A stretch of DNA of 5,630 nt from Planctomycetaceae bacterium (GTDB lineage Bacteria; Planctomycetota; Planctomycetia; Pirellulales; Thermoguttaceae). Positions 1-5,630 of this stretch are shown here, piece by piece; within the stretch, counting starts at the first letter, position 1, and each line of letters starts with the position of its first letter. The stretch lies in the NCBI GenBank assembly GCA_031283825.1, contig JAITAZ010000222.1, positions 1 through 5,630 of the forward strand, written 5' to 3'. A program made the translations under genes and the position numbers. The notes under the pieces were generated by a model, which saw nothing but the letters and a program-made list of their open reading frames with translations, was not told the origin of the DNA and made no database searches.

Positions 1-81
1 ATTTGTTTTAATGAGGTAATGAGGTTGGCGTGTGGGGTGTCTTTGGCTACTGAGGTTTTAAACAATAGTAAGAAAAATTAG
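1..81 (+). CDS. Possible 3' end of an unidentified protein gene (5' partial)
   Basis: Frame 1 is open from the first base to a TAG at 79-81, giving 26 residues (ICFNEVMRLACGVSLATEVL, then NNSKKN). The other two plus frames close within about 18 bases. The peptide reads like an amphipathic helix with a charged, polar tail, which is a plausible protein C-terminus, and its G/T-rich composition resembles the later part of the large gene at 1228-4629. I do not recognise the family. An open stretch this short can occur by chance, so this is a candidate only. If real, the gene converges on the minus-strand gene ending at 338, and the inverted repeat at 145-173 lies 64 bases past its stop. Confidence 0.35.
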   Translation: MCFNEVMRLACGVSLATEVLNNSKKN

Positions 82-337
82 GTTGAAAATGAGGTTGGTT
101 GTACAATATTCATACGTGTTAAAAATATTCCACTGATATATTACAACGACTCAAAAGAAATCTTTGAGTCGTTTCAAACAGATTTTCAACCCAAAATCCT
201 CATGTCCCTTTCGTCCCCTCTGGCTTACAGACTCTGTCAACTCTACATCTGATTCTGATTACGCTAATCAATTATCACTGTCAGATACATAAATCTGCTA
301 ATTTGACACAATATACGTTATATCTATTGAACCAATT
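82..337. other. Convergent intergenic region with hairpins, no gene seen
   Basis: No convincing coding frame is present in these 256 bases. The stretch contains the strong inverted repeat at 145-173. It also contains a small perfect hairpin at 256-270 (TGATTA, loop CGC, TAATCA), flanked by a wider matched pair (ATCTGA at 247-252 and TCAGAT at 281-286). The segment AATGAGGTTGG at 88-98 repeats 18-28 exactly. The segment at 119-146 resembles 943-977 on the other side of the LigD-like gene. No tRNA or other RNA gene is recognisable. Confidence 0.5.
145..173. terminator. Perfect 11-bp inverted repeat, possible bidirectional terminator
   Basis: AACGACTCAAA (145-155) and TTTGAGTCGTT (163-173) are exact reverse complements around a 7-base loop. 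The repeat lies between the possible gene end at 81 and the minus-strand gene ending at 338, which suits a shared terminator. The tracts after the stem are only modestly T-rich (TTTC on plus, TTGTAATATA on minus) and the stem is only moderately GC-rich. An intrinsic terminator is therefore plausible but not certain. It could equally be a protein-binding palindrome. Confidence 0.42.
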
Positions 338-799
338 TCATTTATCATCGTTGACAAGCGATACCGTAGCCGATGTAAAAGTTATTTTGCATGAATCGGG
401 ATTATTCGCGTCGTTAGAGATTATCAAATTTCCGTTGAATAGTTTACCAGATAATTTGAATTTATTCTTATCGATTTTTTGATATAAACCTTTATCGATC
501 CTTTTAACGTTTCCGCGATTATTACTAATGTCCCCTTCGTAATCAAGATAGGCAATTCGATGATACGGCAATTTTTTCGCGTTACAAGAAAAAGAATTTA
601 ACTTGCAAAAATCTAAATCTAAATCTGAATCTGAATCTAAATCTGAATTGATTAAACTCAATTGCGGCGGAATAGACCACGTATCAAGTTGTTTAAGTCC
701 GTCAATTTCGACTTCTAACATAATATCCCAATGCCCGCTTTCAAGATCACTCTCTGCGCATTGATTTAATTTATGTAACAAAATAACAAACTGATTCAT
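338..799 (-). CDS. Stand-alone LigD-type 3'-phosphoesterase (LigD_N-like) domain protein
   Basis: This protein resembles the N-terminal 3'-phosphoesterase domain of DNA ligase D, which trims 3' ends during non-homologous end joining; here it stands alone (153 residues). Counting from the ATG at 799: FVILLH (residues 4-9) matches the FVVQKH-like strand carrying the first catalytic His (H9). HWDIMLE (23-29) matches the HxDxRLE motif, keeping His and Asp but with Met where LigD has Arg. TWSIPP (40-45) matches the SWxVP strand. HRIAYLDYEG (80-89) matches the HxxxY-DFEG motif, keeping both His and Tyr. A low-complexity acidic Asp-Ser/Leu stretch (about residues 51-64) sits before that last motif. 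I chose 799 because relatives begin as M-x-x-FVIL-x-H. An in-frame ATG at 844 would add 15 hydrophobic residues, and neither start has a clear Shine-Dalgarno. Similar small proteins are usual in planctomycetes. Whether it is catalytically active is open. Confidence 0.8.
   Translation of the reverse strand: MNQFVILLHKLNQCAESDLESGHWDIMLEVEIDGLKQLDTWSIPPQLSLINSDLDSDSDLDLDFCKLNSFSCNAKKLPYHRIAYLDYEGDISNNRGNVKRIDKGLYQKIDKNKFKLSGKLFNGNLIISNDANNPDSCKITFTSATVSLVNDDK
609..649. repeat. Hexanucleotide tandem repeat (AAATCT/GAATCT) inside the LigD-like gene
   Basis: Six uninterrupted hexamers (AAATCT three times, GAATCT twice, AAATCT once) run from 609 to 644, followed by a partial GAATT. Read on the minus strand they encode alternating Asp with Leu or Ser, giving a negatively charged linker. 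Because the unit is two codons, gain or loss of copies would keep the reading frame. Confidence 0.85.
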
Positions 800-927
800 T
801 TGAAATATTACAAAAAAACAAATTTTTACATAACTCGTAACCATGAATTTCGGCGTATCAAGAGCGTAAAATCAGCTTGCCAAAAAGTAAACCGGCGGCT
901 CGAACCGACAATTCAAGCGTGAATAGT

Positions 928-957
928 TTAAAAATACTCCACTTAAAAATACTCCAC
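928..957. repeat. Perfect tandem duplication of a 15-bp unit
   Basis: TTAAAAATACTCCAC occurs at 928-942 and again, with no gap, at 943-957. A third copy with one change (T for C) lies at 119-133. Both that copy and the second tandem unit are followed a few bases later by ATATATTACAA (136-146 and 967-977), so the sequence behaves as a dispersed two-part repeat flanking the LigD-like gene. Confidence 0.8.
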
Positions 958-997
958 AAATCCGCAATATATTACAAATTTAATGGAAATTTTGGAT

Positions 998-1026
998 TTG
1001 ACTTGAATCCTAAAAATCTGTATTAT
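998..1026 (+). promoter_or_regulatory. Candidate sigma70-type promoter for the AsmA-like gene
   Basis: TTGACT (998-1003) and TATTAT (1021-1026) are separated by exactly 17 bases, each differing from the sigma70 consensus at one position. Transcription would begin near 1033 and give a leader of roughly 160 bases before the large gene. In AT-rich DNA such matches also arise by chance, so this rests on sequence match and position alone. Confidence 0.35.
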
Positions 1027-1182
1027 TCGCATTCGCTCGTAATTTACACAACTTGTACTATAAATTCGGCAATAAAAAAGCAACAAAATAATTCAAAAAT
1101 AACATTAACTATTCAGTCGATAGGCAATCTTCAATCAGGTAGATAACCTTTCGCCGAAATATCGTCCGACTAATTAAATATT

Positions 1183-1197
1183 AGGAAAAATCCCATA
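1183..1197 (+). promoter_or_regulatory. Possible ribosome binding site and non-standard start of the AsmA-like gene
   Basis: AGGA at 1183-1186 lies 8 bases before an in-frame ATA at 1195-1197. The frame is open from 1174 (after TAA at 1171-1173). Starting at 1195 would give (M)IRKIFYTIWVL ahead of the hydrophobic segment, supplying the basic n-region that a membrane anchor normally has. No ATG, GTG or TTG exists in this frame between 1174 and the TTG at 1228, and the TTG has no purine-rich site upstream. Confidence 0.4.
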
Positions 1198-1227
1198 ATC
1201 AGAAAAATATTTTACACAATCTGGGTT

Positions 1228-4200
1228 TTGTTTTGCTGGATAATTCTCCTACTCGTCATCGGCGCAGCAGGCGGAGGAGTTTACGTACTTTATCAAATTA
1301 ACTCTCAACTTCGCTCGCATATTCTAAACGAATTACAACTGTCGCTGCCAGAACTAAATATCGAATTGCAAAAAGCTCAACTCGACGAACAAAAAGGAAT
1401 TATACTCAAAAAATTAGTTTGCTACACGCCCGCAAAAAATGGACAACAAAAAAAACCGCTACTCGCCGCCGACGAAATCTATCTCGAATGTCCCGTCTCG
1501 CTAAAAAGATTGTACGATAAAAATGTCAACGTCAACCGCATAATAATCCGAAACCCAATCATACGAATCACACGAACAAAAAACGGTATGCTCGACGAAC
1601 TAAAATATCTCGCTTTCCCCAATCCAAAAAATAACAAAAAAATCCCCATCGAAATAATAAACGGCACAATTCTCTACAATGATAACACCTCGCCAAACAC
1701 TCAACCAATAAAATTAACCGACATATCTCTGACAATCTCTCCTCAAGAATCTCAACAAAAAAATATTACCAAAACTAATTCACAACTTCACTCAAACCCC
1801 AATCAACAAGTTGCTTACAAGCATCCGCTAAATGTTTCGCTCGATCAAAATCCGCTCGAAACCAATCCGCTCGATCAAAATCTACACGATCAAAATCTAC
1901 ACGATCAAAACTTGCGTGATCAAAGTTCTCTTGATCAAAATCCGCGATGGCGATTTAGCGGAAGTATCAAAGGCGATTTTATTCGGCAAATCAATATCAA
2001 AGGATACATCGATCCTCAAACGCAATCTTGGGAAATATCCGGCAATTGCCGACAACTCGACTGGATTCCCGAACTACGCGAACTTCTGCCTCATGACTTA
2101 CAATTATCGTTACAAAAATCAATCAACGCCGATTACAAACATCTGACCAATACCTTTCAAGGCAGATTCGATTTCGGATTCTCTGCCGTTTCCGCGCCTG
2201 ATTCTCCGCTCGGTTTACATTTTTCAATCGACGGAATTCTTTCGCAGGGTCGAATGGAAATACATGAAATAAATCGCACTTTGTCTGAACTAAATACAAA
2301 ATTCAAAATCACCGACGACAGCGTCTTTATCGAAAAACTCACCGGACTTGGCGAAGCGGCGCGAATTATTTTTTCTTACTCGCAAGAAGGTCTGTTGAAG
2401 AAAAGGTCGGCATTTATCGTTACGAATATTCAAGGATTGATTTTTGATACAAAATTGATCGAAGGAATTTCTCCAATGATGAATGAAAGTTTAAAAAATA
2501 CCGTTTCAAAATTTGATCATTCCGGCTCTGCAAATATCGAAGCGGAACTAACTTGGCAAGACGAAAATTGGCTTGCAAAAAAGATTAATATTGAATTTTC
2601 CGAACTCAACTTTACATATCTTCCCGCGCCGTATCGTCTCGACCGACTGCGGGGAGACTTGAGAATCAACGCCGACGCAAACATGCAAGTAAATCTGCGA
2701 GGTCAATCGGGCGATTCGCTCAAAGTGCAAATCGACGGCGCGTACAGAAATGTTTTTATCGATCCGACTGGTCAAGTTCAAATCCAATGCGAAGACATTT
2801 TAGTCGATGAAAAACTAATGAATATAATTCCTCAACAGGAACGTCAGACAGTTATGTCTTTGCACCCGACAGGAAAAATTAACGCTAATTTGGTTGTAAC
2901 TCATCCGCCGGATAATTTGCCGACAAAAAAATATATCGAAGTCGGCATGAATAAGATCAATATTTGTTACGATAAATTCCCGTATCAATTACGAGACATT
3001 ACGGGTCTGTTGCGATTCAATAACGGCGTCTGGACGTTTGAAAATATTGTTGGCGGCAACGAATCGGCGAGAATTAATTGCGGCGGTTTTTTACGACCAA
3101 TAAACATGAGCGACGTCAATTCTGCTTATGAATTTCAGTTATTTGTGCAAGCGGACAGCCTGCCGATAGATGGTCAACTTCCGTCGGCGTTGTTGAATGA
3201 AAGTCAGCGGGATTTATTGAAAAGTCTGAGAGCCAAAGGGAAAGTTAATTTAGCCGCGAAAATTTATTATCGTTCGCAAGACAGCTCTAATAGCGATGAT
3301 TTCAAGTTGATATTTAAGACGTCTCCGTGTGCCGGCATGTCGATTCAGCCGACAAAATTCCCGTACAGAATCGAAAATTTGCAAGGCGAATTATTGTACG
3401 ATAATGATACGGTTACGGCAAAATTATTGACGGGAACGAATCTTGCCGGAATGAAAATGAGCGGCGGTTTGATGTGTAAATTTGATTCGGACGGCAAATG
3501 GGTGATGCGTCTTGAGTCGGTGGACATTGAAAGAATTTCGGTTGATCGCGAGTTGTTGGAGGCGTTGCCGGTTGATTTGAAGGCGTCGATTGAGTCGTTG
3601 CAGATAGTGCAGCCGGTGAGTTTGAAAGGATTGATTGAGCTATCGAAAGACGGCATAAGTAAGCCGCTGCGTTCAGTTTGGGATACTTATCTTGTGTTGC
3701 ATCAGAACAAGGCGAATTTAGGGATCCCTGTACAGAATATTTTTGGCGGCGTTAAATTGGTCGGCTATGCGGAGGACGACTTGGTGCGATTGGCGGGCGA
3801 GATTCAATTTGATTCTGCGATGGTAAATGGATTTCAAATAAACGACGTGAAGGGTCCGTTTTTTTATGATGGTTTAATGAAACAATTGTATCTTGGTCTT
3901 CCGGCGCAAAAGACATTGCAGATTCCGCCGAATATTCCGCAGTTTCAAAATTTTCGTCGGTCGTTATGGTTTACGGGATTTAATCGTGCGATTCCGATTT
4001 CGGGAAAATTATTTGACGGGACGTTTGTATGCGATGGAGTTGTAGTAACGTCAAATGGGATTTCGTACAGTATTAACGCAAGTTTATTCGACACGGATGT
4101 TGGCAAGATGGCGAGAGAAGTTTTGCCGGGAACTCAAAAGATCAGCGGGGTGATGAGTTGTCATACGCAATTTTGGGGGACTGGTCGTAAGATGGAAACG

Positions 4201-4629
4201 ATGAGCGGACGCGGAAAAATTGAGTTACGAAATGCGAATATTTATGAGGCTCCGGTGATGTTACGAGTTTTGAGAGAGTTGAGTATAAAGCCGTCTGATC
4301 CGGGTGCTGGTGCATTTGACAAGTCTGATATTGATTATGCGATTAAGGGGAATCGAATATTTTTCAATCCGATTTCGTTTGAGGGCAGTTTATTTAGTTT
4401 AACTGGCAGTGGTGAGATGCGTCTTGATTCTCAAGAGGTAAATTTGACGATGAAAACGAGACTAGGCAACAGACGAACTCATATTCCGGTTATCAGTGAT
4501 GTTTTGGGTTGGGCTGGGGATCAAATTATTCAATTAAACGTTCAAGGCAAAATTTCCGACCCAACGGTACATAGAATTCTGCTCCCCGCTCCCGACATAA
4601 GAAACGCAATCAACGATAGAGAACAATAA
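1228..4629 (+). CDS. Large AsmA-like (AsmA/YhdP/TamB-type) membrane-anchored envelope protein
   Basis: This 1133-residue protein resembles the AsmA/YhdP/TamB superfamily, whose members are anchored in the inner membrane and form a long beta-groove thought to carry phospholipids toward the outer membrane. A single hydrophobic segment (about residues 3-23) is followed by an AsmA-like N-terminal part with the typical ECPVSLKRL and IIIRNPIIRI strands (about 84-105). A polar Asn/Gln-rich linker (about 150-240) includes a DQN repeat. From about 279 onward the chain is built of repeated units of roughly 120 residues. The C-terminal AsmA-like domain (about 960-1125) carries SGRGKIELRNANIYEAPV (from 993), the GSLFSLTGSGEMRL strands and a closing GKISDPTV (from 1107). 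The start shown is TTG, the only recognised start codon in frame; the true start is probably near 1195. The gene appears monocistronic. Family membership is strong; the transport role is inferred from homologues. Confidence 0.85.
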   Translation: MFCWIILLLVIGAAGGGVYVLYQINSQLRSHILNELQLSLPELNIELQKAQLDEQKGIILKKLVCYTPAKNGQQKKPLLAADEIYLECPVSLKRLYDKNVNVNRIIIRNPIIRITRTKNGMLDELKYLAFPNPKNNKKIPIEIINGTILYNDNTSPNTQPIKLTDISLTISPQESQQKNITKTNSQLHSNPNQQVAYKHPLNVSLDQNPLETNPLDQNLHDQNLHDQNLRDQSSLDQNPRWRFSGSIKGDFIRQINIKGYIDPQTQSWEISGNCRQLDWIPELRELLPHDLQLSLQKSINADYKHLTNTFQGRFDFGFSAVSAPDSPLGLHFSIDGILSQGRMEIHEINRTLSELNTKFKITDDSVFIEKLTGLGEAARIIFSYSQEGLLKKRSAFIVTNIQGLIFDTKLIEGISPMMNESLKNTVSKFDHSGSANIEAELTWQDENWLAKKINIEFSELNFTYLPAPYRLDRLRGDLRINADANMQVNLRGQSGDSLKVQIDGAYRNVFIDPTGQVQIQCEDILVDEKLMNIIPQQERQTVMSLHPTGKINANLVVTHPPDNLPTKKYIEVGMNKINICYDKFPYQLRDITGLLRFNNGVWTFENIVGGNESARINCGGFLRPINMSDVNSAYEFQLFVQADSLPIDGQLPSALLNESQRDLLKSLRAKGKVNLAAKIYYRSQDSSNSDDFKLIFKTSPCAGMSIQPTKFPYRIENLQGELLYDNDTVTAKLLTGTNLAGMKMSGGLMCKFDSDGKWVMRLESVDIERISVDRELLEALPVDLKASIESLQIVQPVSLKGLIELSKDGISKPLRSVWDTYLVLHQNKANLGIPVQNIFGGVKLVGYAEDDLVRLAGEIQFDSAMVNGFQINDVKGPFFYDGLMKQLYLGLPAQKTLQIPPNIPQFQNFRRSLWFTGFNRAIPISGKLFDGTFVCDGVVVTSNGISYSINASLFDTDVGKMAREVLPGTQKISGVMSCHTQFWGTGRKMETMSGRGKIELRNANIYEAPVMLRVLRELSIKPSDPGAGAFDKSDIDYAIKGNRIFFNPISFEGSLFSLTGSGEMRLDSQEVNLTMKTRLGNRRTHIPVISDVLGWAGDQIIQLNVQGKISDPTVHRILLPAPDIRNAINDREQ
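1840..1944 (+). repeat. Seven-unit 15-bp tandem repeat encoding LDQNP-like pentapeptides
   Basis: Seven in-frame 15-base units encode LDQNP, LETNP, LDQNL, HDQNL, HDQNL, RDQSS and LDQNP (residues 205-239 from the TTG start). Six of the seven keep GATCAA at the same place. The units lie in the polar linker between the membrane-proximal part and the repeated modules, so they probably form a flexible spacer whose length can change in steps of five residues without breaking the frame. Confidence 0.9.
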
Positions 4630-4778
4630 AAAATAAAAATGACGTTAATATTTCAACGGAATTTTAAAACACGGATTATTCGGAAGAGATTTTAAACGCA
4701 GATTATTTTAATATAACGTGAATTAAAGCGGATATTTCTGAAAAACGCCTACGTTCTAAAATACAATTCCGAATTTCC
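4630..4778. other. Convergent spacer with degenerate GGATTATT-type repeats
   Basis: This 149-base spacer separates two convergent genes. It holds three related segments: ATTTTAAAACACGGATTATT (4661-4680), ATTTTAAACGCAGATTATT (4689-4707) and AATTAAAGCGGATATT (4721-4736), with starts 28 and 32 bases apart. They recall the AAACGCGGATTA-type dispersed repeats seen between genes in several bacterial phyla, but that link is an impression. I found no strong hairpin with a T-tract here, so the terminators of the two genes are not evident. Confidence 0.5.
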
Positions 4779-5630
4779 TCAATTTAACGCCGTAGCGAAT
4801 TCGCCGATAGACACGCAAGTAATAGCCAGATCAAAAAGCTCGTCGAGTTTTTCGATGCTACGAACTTTTCGAATTTTATCTTGTAATTTTTTCGGCGGAG
4901 TCTCAAGCCGTTTGGTCAAAGCGCGAATTATATCATCGGCTTTAGCGGCAAACGCGCCGTCGGATTTTCCTTTTTGAATTAACGGTTCTAATAGACCGTA
5001 TTCTTCCATTAGTTCGAGTGTGGTTGGATCCATTTTAATTTTTCCTTTTATAAATTTGTTCTTATTGATTTTTAAAAACGTATTGATGAACATCTGGAAA
5101 GTATTTTCATCTTTACGATTAACAACATTAGCAATTACCTGATTATATCGTTCTTCGGGCAATTTTAATTTTAGACTCGTTATCCATAAATTTTGCTCAG
5201 GAGGTATTTTTTTCAACAAGATAATGTACGTTTTAATTGGTCCTACTTTGACGGAATAAATTCCTTTGCTGATTTCGTCAACGTCGTAATGTTTCTTTAC
5301 GTATTTTAGCAATTCTCTAGGATGACGCGAGGTTACCATTATCACCGATGCCTTTTCTACGGGAATATCTTTAGATAATAAATAAAGGTCGCTATATGAG
5401 TTACATTTACGAAACACGTCCGGCGTCAATGATTCATGCGGCGATTTATATTCAAAAAAATTGACTTCGTTCAAGCATTTTGCAATTCCGTTATCTATAA
5501 GCGAAGGATGTAATTCTTGACCCGGAAATTTATCGACAATTATAATGTCGCAATTTAAATGACTGGTTGGAAGTTTTATTTCCATGTCGCTATTGTATCG
5601 TTCTTTATCGACTTCGAGTTCAAGTTGACA
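4779..5630 (-). CDS. PD-(D/E)XK nuclease-like protein of the Rpn/transposase-related type (5' end outside window)
   Basis: The stop is TGA at 4779-4781, and the frame is still open at the window edge, so the start lies beyond 5630. An ATG at 5583-5585 would give 268 residues, but the 15 codons upstream (LELEVDKERYNSD region) continue the family's typical N-terminal helix and strand, so that ATG is probably internal. Counted from it, Asp13 in CDIIIVDK and Glu45/Lys47 in FFEYKSP form the D...ExK core of PD-(D/E)XK nucleases. ASVIMVTSRHPREL, GIYSV and NLWITSLKL follow the usual order of this family. The C-terminal part (about 180-268) is a charged helical tail with a GKSDGAFAAKADDI segment, then TPPKKLQDKIRKVRSIEKLD, as in Rpn-like proteins. 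Such genes are common, often multicopy, and linked to recombination or mobile DNA; cellular role here is unknown. No partner gene is adjacent in the window. Confidence 0.75.
   Translation of the reverse strand, partial: CQLELEVDKERYNSDMEIKLPTSHLNCDIIIVDKFPGQELHPSLIDNGIAKCLNEVNFFEYKSPHESLTPDVFRKCNSYSDLYLLSKDIPVEKASVIMVTSRHPRELLKYVKKHYDVDEISKGIYSVKVGPIKTYIILLKKIPPEQNLWITSLKLKLPEERYNQVIANVVNRKDENTFQMFINTFLKINKNKFIKGKIKMDPTTLELMEEYGLLEPLIQKGKSDGAFAAKADDIIRALTKRLETPPKKLQDKIRKVRSIEKLDELFDLAITCVSIGEFATALN

Larger units (their letters stand above)
800..1227. other. Divergent intergenic region between the LigD-like and AsmA-like genes
   Basis: This AT-rich spacer must hold promoters for the two divergent genes. 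It contains a perfect 15-bp tandem duplication (928-957), a partial match to 119-146, and a sigma70-like promoter candidate facing right (998-1026). A plus-strand open frame covers 847-1146, but its composition looks non-coding and I do not call it a gene. No tRNA, riboswitch or other structured RNA is recognisable. Its right end (from about 1195) is probably translated as part of the large gene. Confidence 0.55.

Noticed and set aside
303..328. TTGACA box that might be a promoter facing right
   Set aside because: The best -10 candidates are too close (spacing 12-14) and it would point into the 3' end of the minus-strand gene with no gene to drive.
847..1146. Plus-strand open frame (from a TTG at 877, 89 residues)
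   Set aside because: It has a weak start without a ribosome binding site and contains the 15-bp tandem duplication as a repeated KILHLKILH. It is rich in Asn, Ser, Lys and Ile as expected of untranslated AT-rich DNA. It also occupies the space where the promoter of the downstream gene should be, and I recognise no family.
1840..1944. Possible CRISPR-like array
   Set aside because: The units are 15 bases, contiguous, without spacers, and in frame within a coding gene; it is a coding tandem repeat.
1479..3656. Several 60-100 residue open frames overlapping the large gene on both strands
   Set aside because: All lie wholly inside the well-supported AsmA-like gene, show no recognisable domains, and are explained as shadow frames. 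The one at 1832-2146 is the DQN repeat read in another frame.
1..5630. New multi-gene defence or mobile system
   Set aside because: The three clear genes are divergent then convergent, have unrelated likely roles, and show no shared operon, no integrase, no terminal repeats and no toxin-antitoxin pairing. The Rpn-like nuclease alone is not enough.

Overview
The window looks like chromosomal DNA of a low-GC, AT-rich bacterium. The best guess is a member of the Planctomycetota. This rests on two proteins of a kind I associate with that phylum: a very long AsmA-like protein with a single N-terminal anchor, and a small stand-alone protein related to the 3'-phosphoesterase domain of DNA ligase D. 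The assignment is an inference from remembered family patterns; no search was run.

Layout, left to right. Positions 1-81 hold an open frame ending in TAG that may be the 3' tail of a gene lying mostly outside the window. Positions 82-337 are intergenic and contain a strong 11-bp inverted repeat (145-173) that could end transcription from both sides. A minus-strand gene (338-799, possibly from 844) encodes the LigD-phosphoesterase-like protein. A 395-428 bp divergent intergenic region follows, with a perfect 15-bp tandem duplication, a partner of a repeat near position 119, and one good sigma70-like promoter candidate facing right. The large plus-strand gene (called 1228-4629, probably starting upstream at a non-standard codon near 1195) encodes the AsmA-like envelope protein. 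A 149-bp convergent spacer with degenerate GGATTATT-type repeats separates it from a minus-strand PD-(D/E)XK/Rpn-like gene (4779 to the window edge), whose 5' end is cut off.

The three recognisable genes do not form an operon: the first two are divergent and the last two convergent. Their likely roles (DNA end processing, inter-membrane lipid transport or envelope integrity, and a mobile-type nuclease) give no clear shared pathway. I see no convincing new multi-gene system. The most interesting content is inside the large gene: a regular modular architecture of about 120 residues per repeat, a seven-unit DQN-type tandem repeat, a likely non-canonical start, and a sharp reversal of strand base composition within one reading frame.
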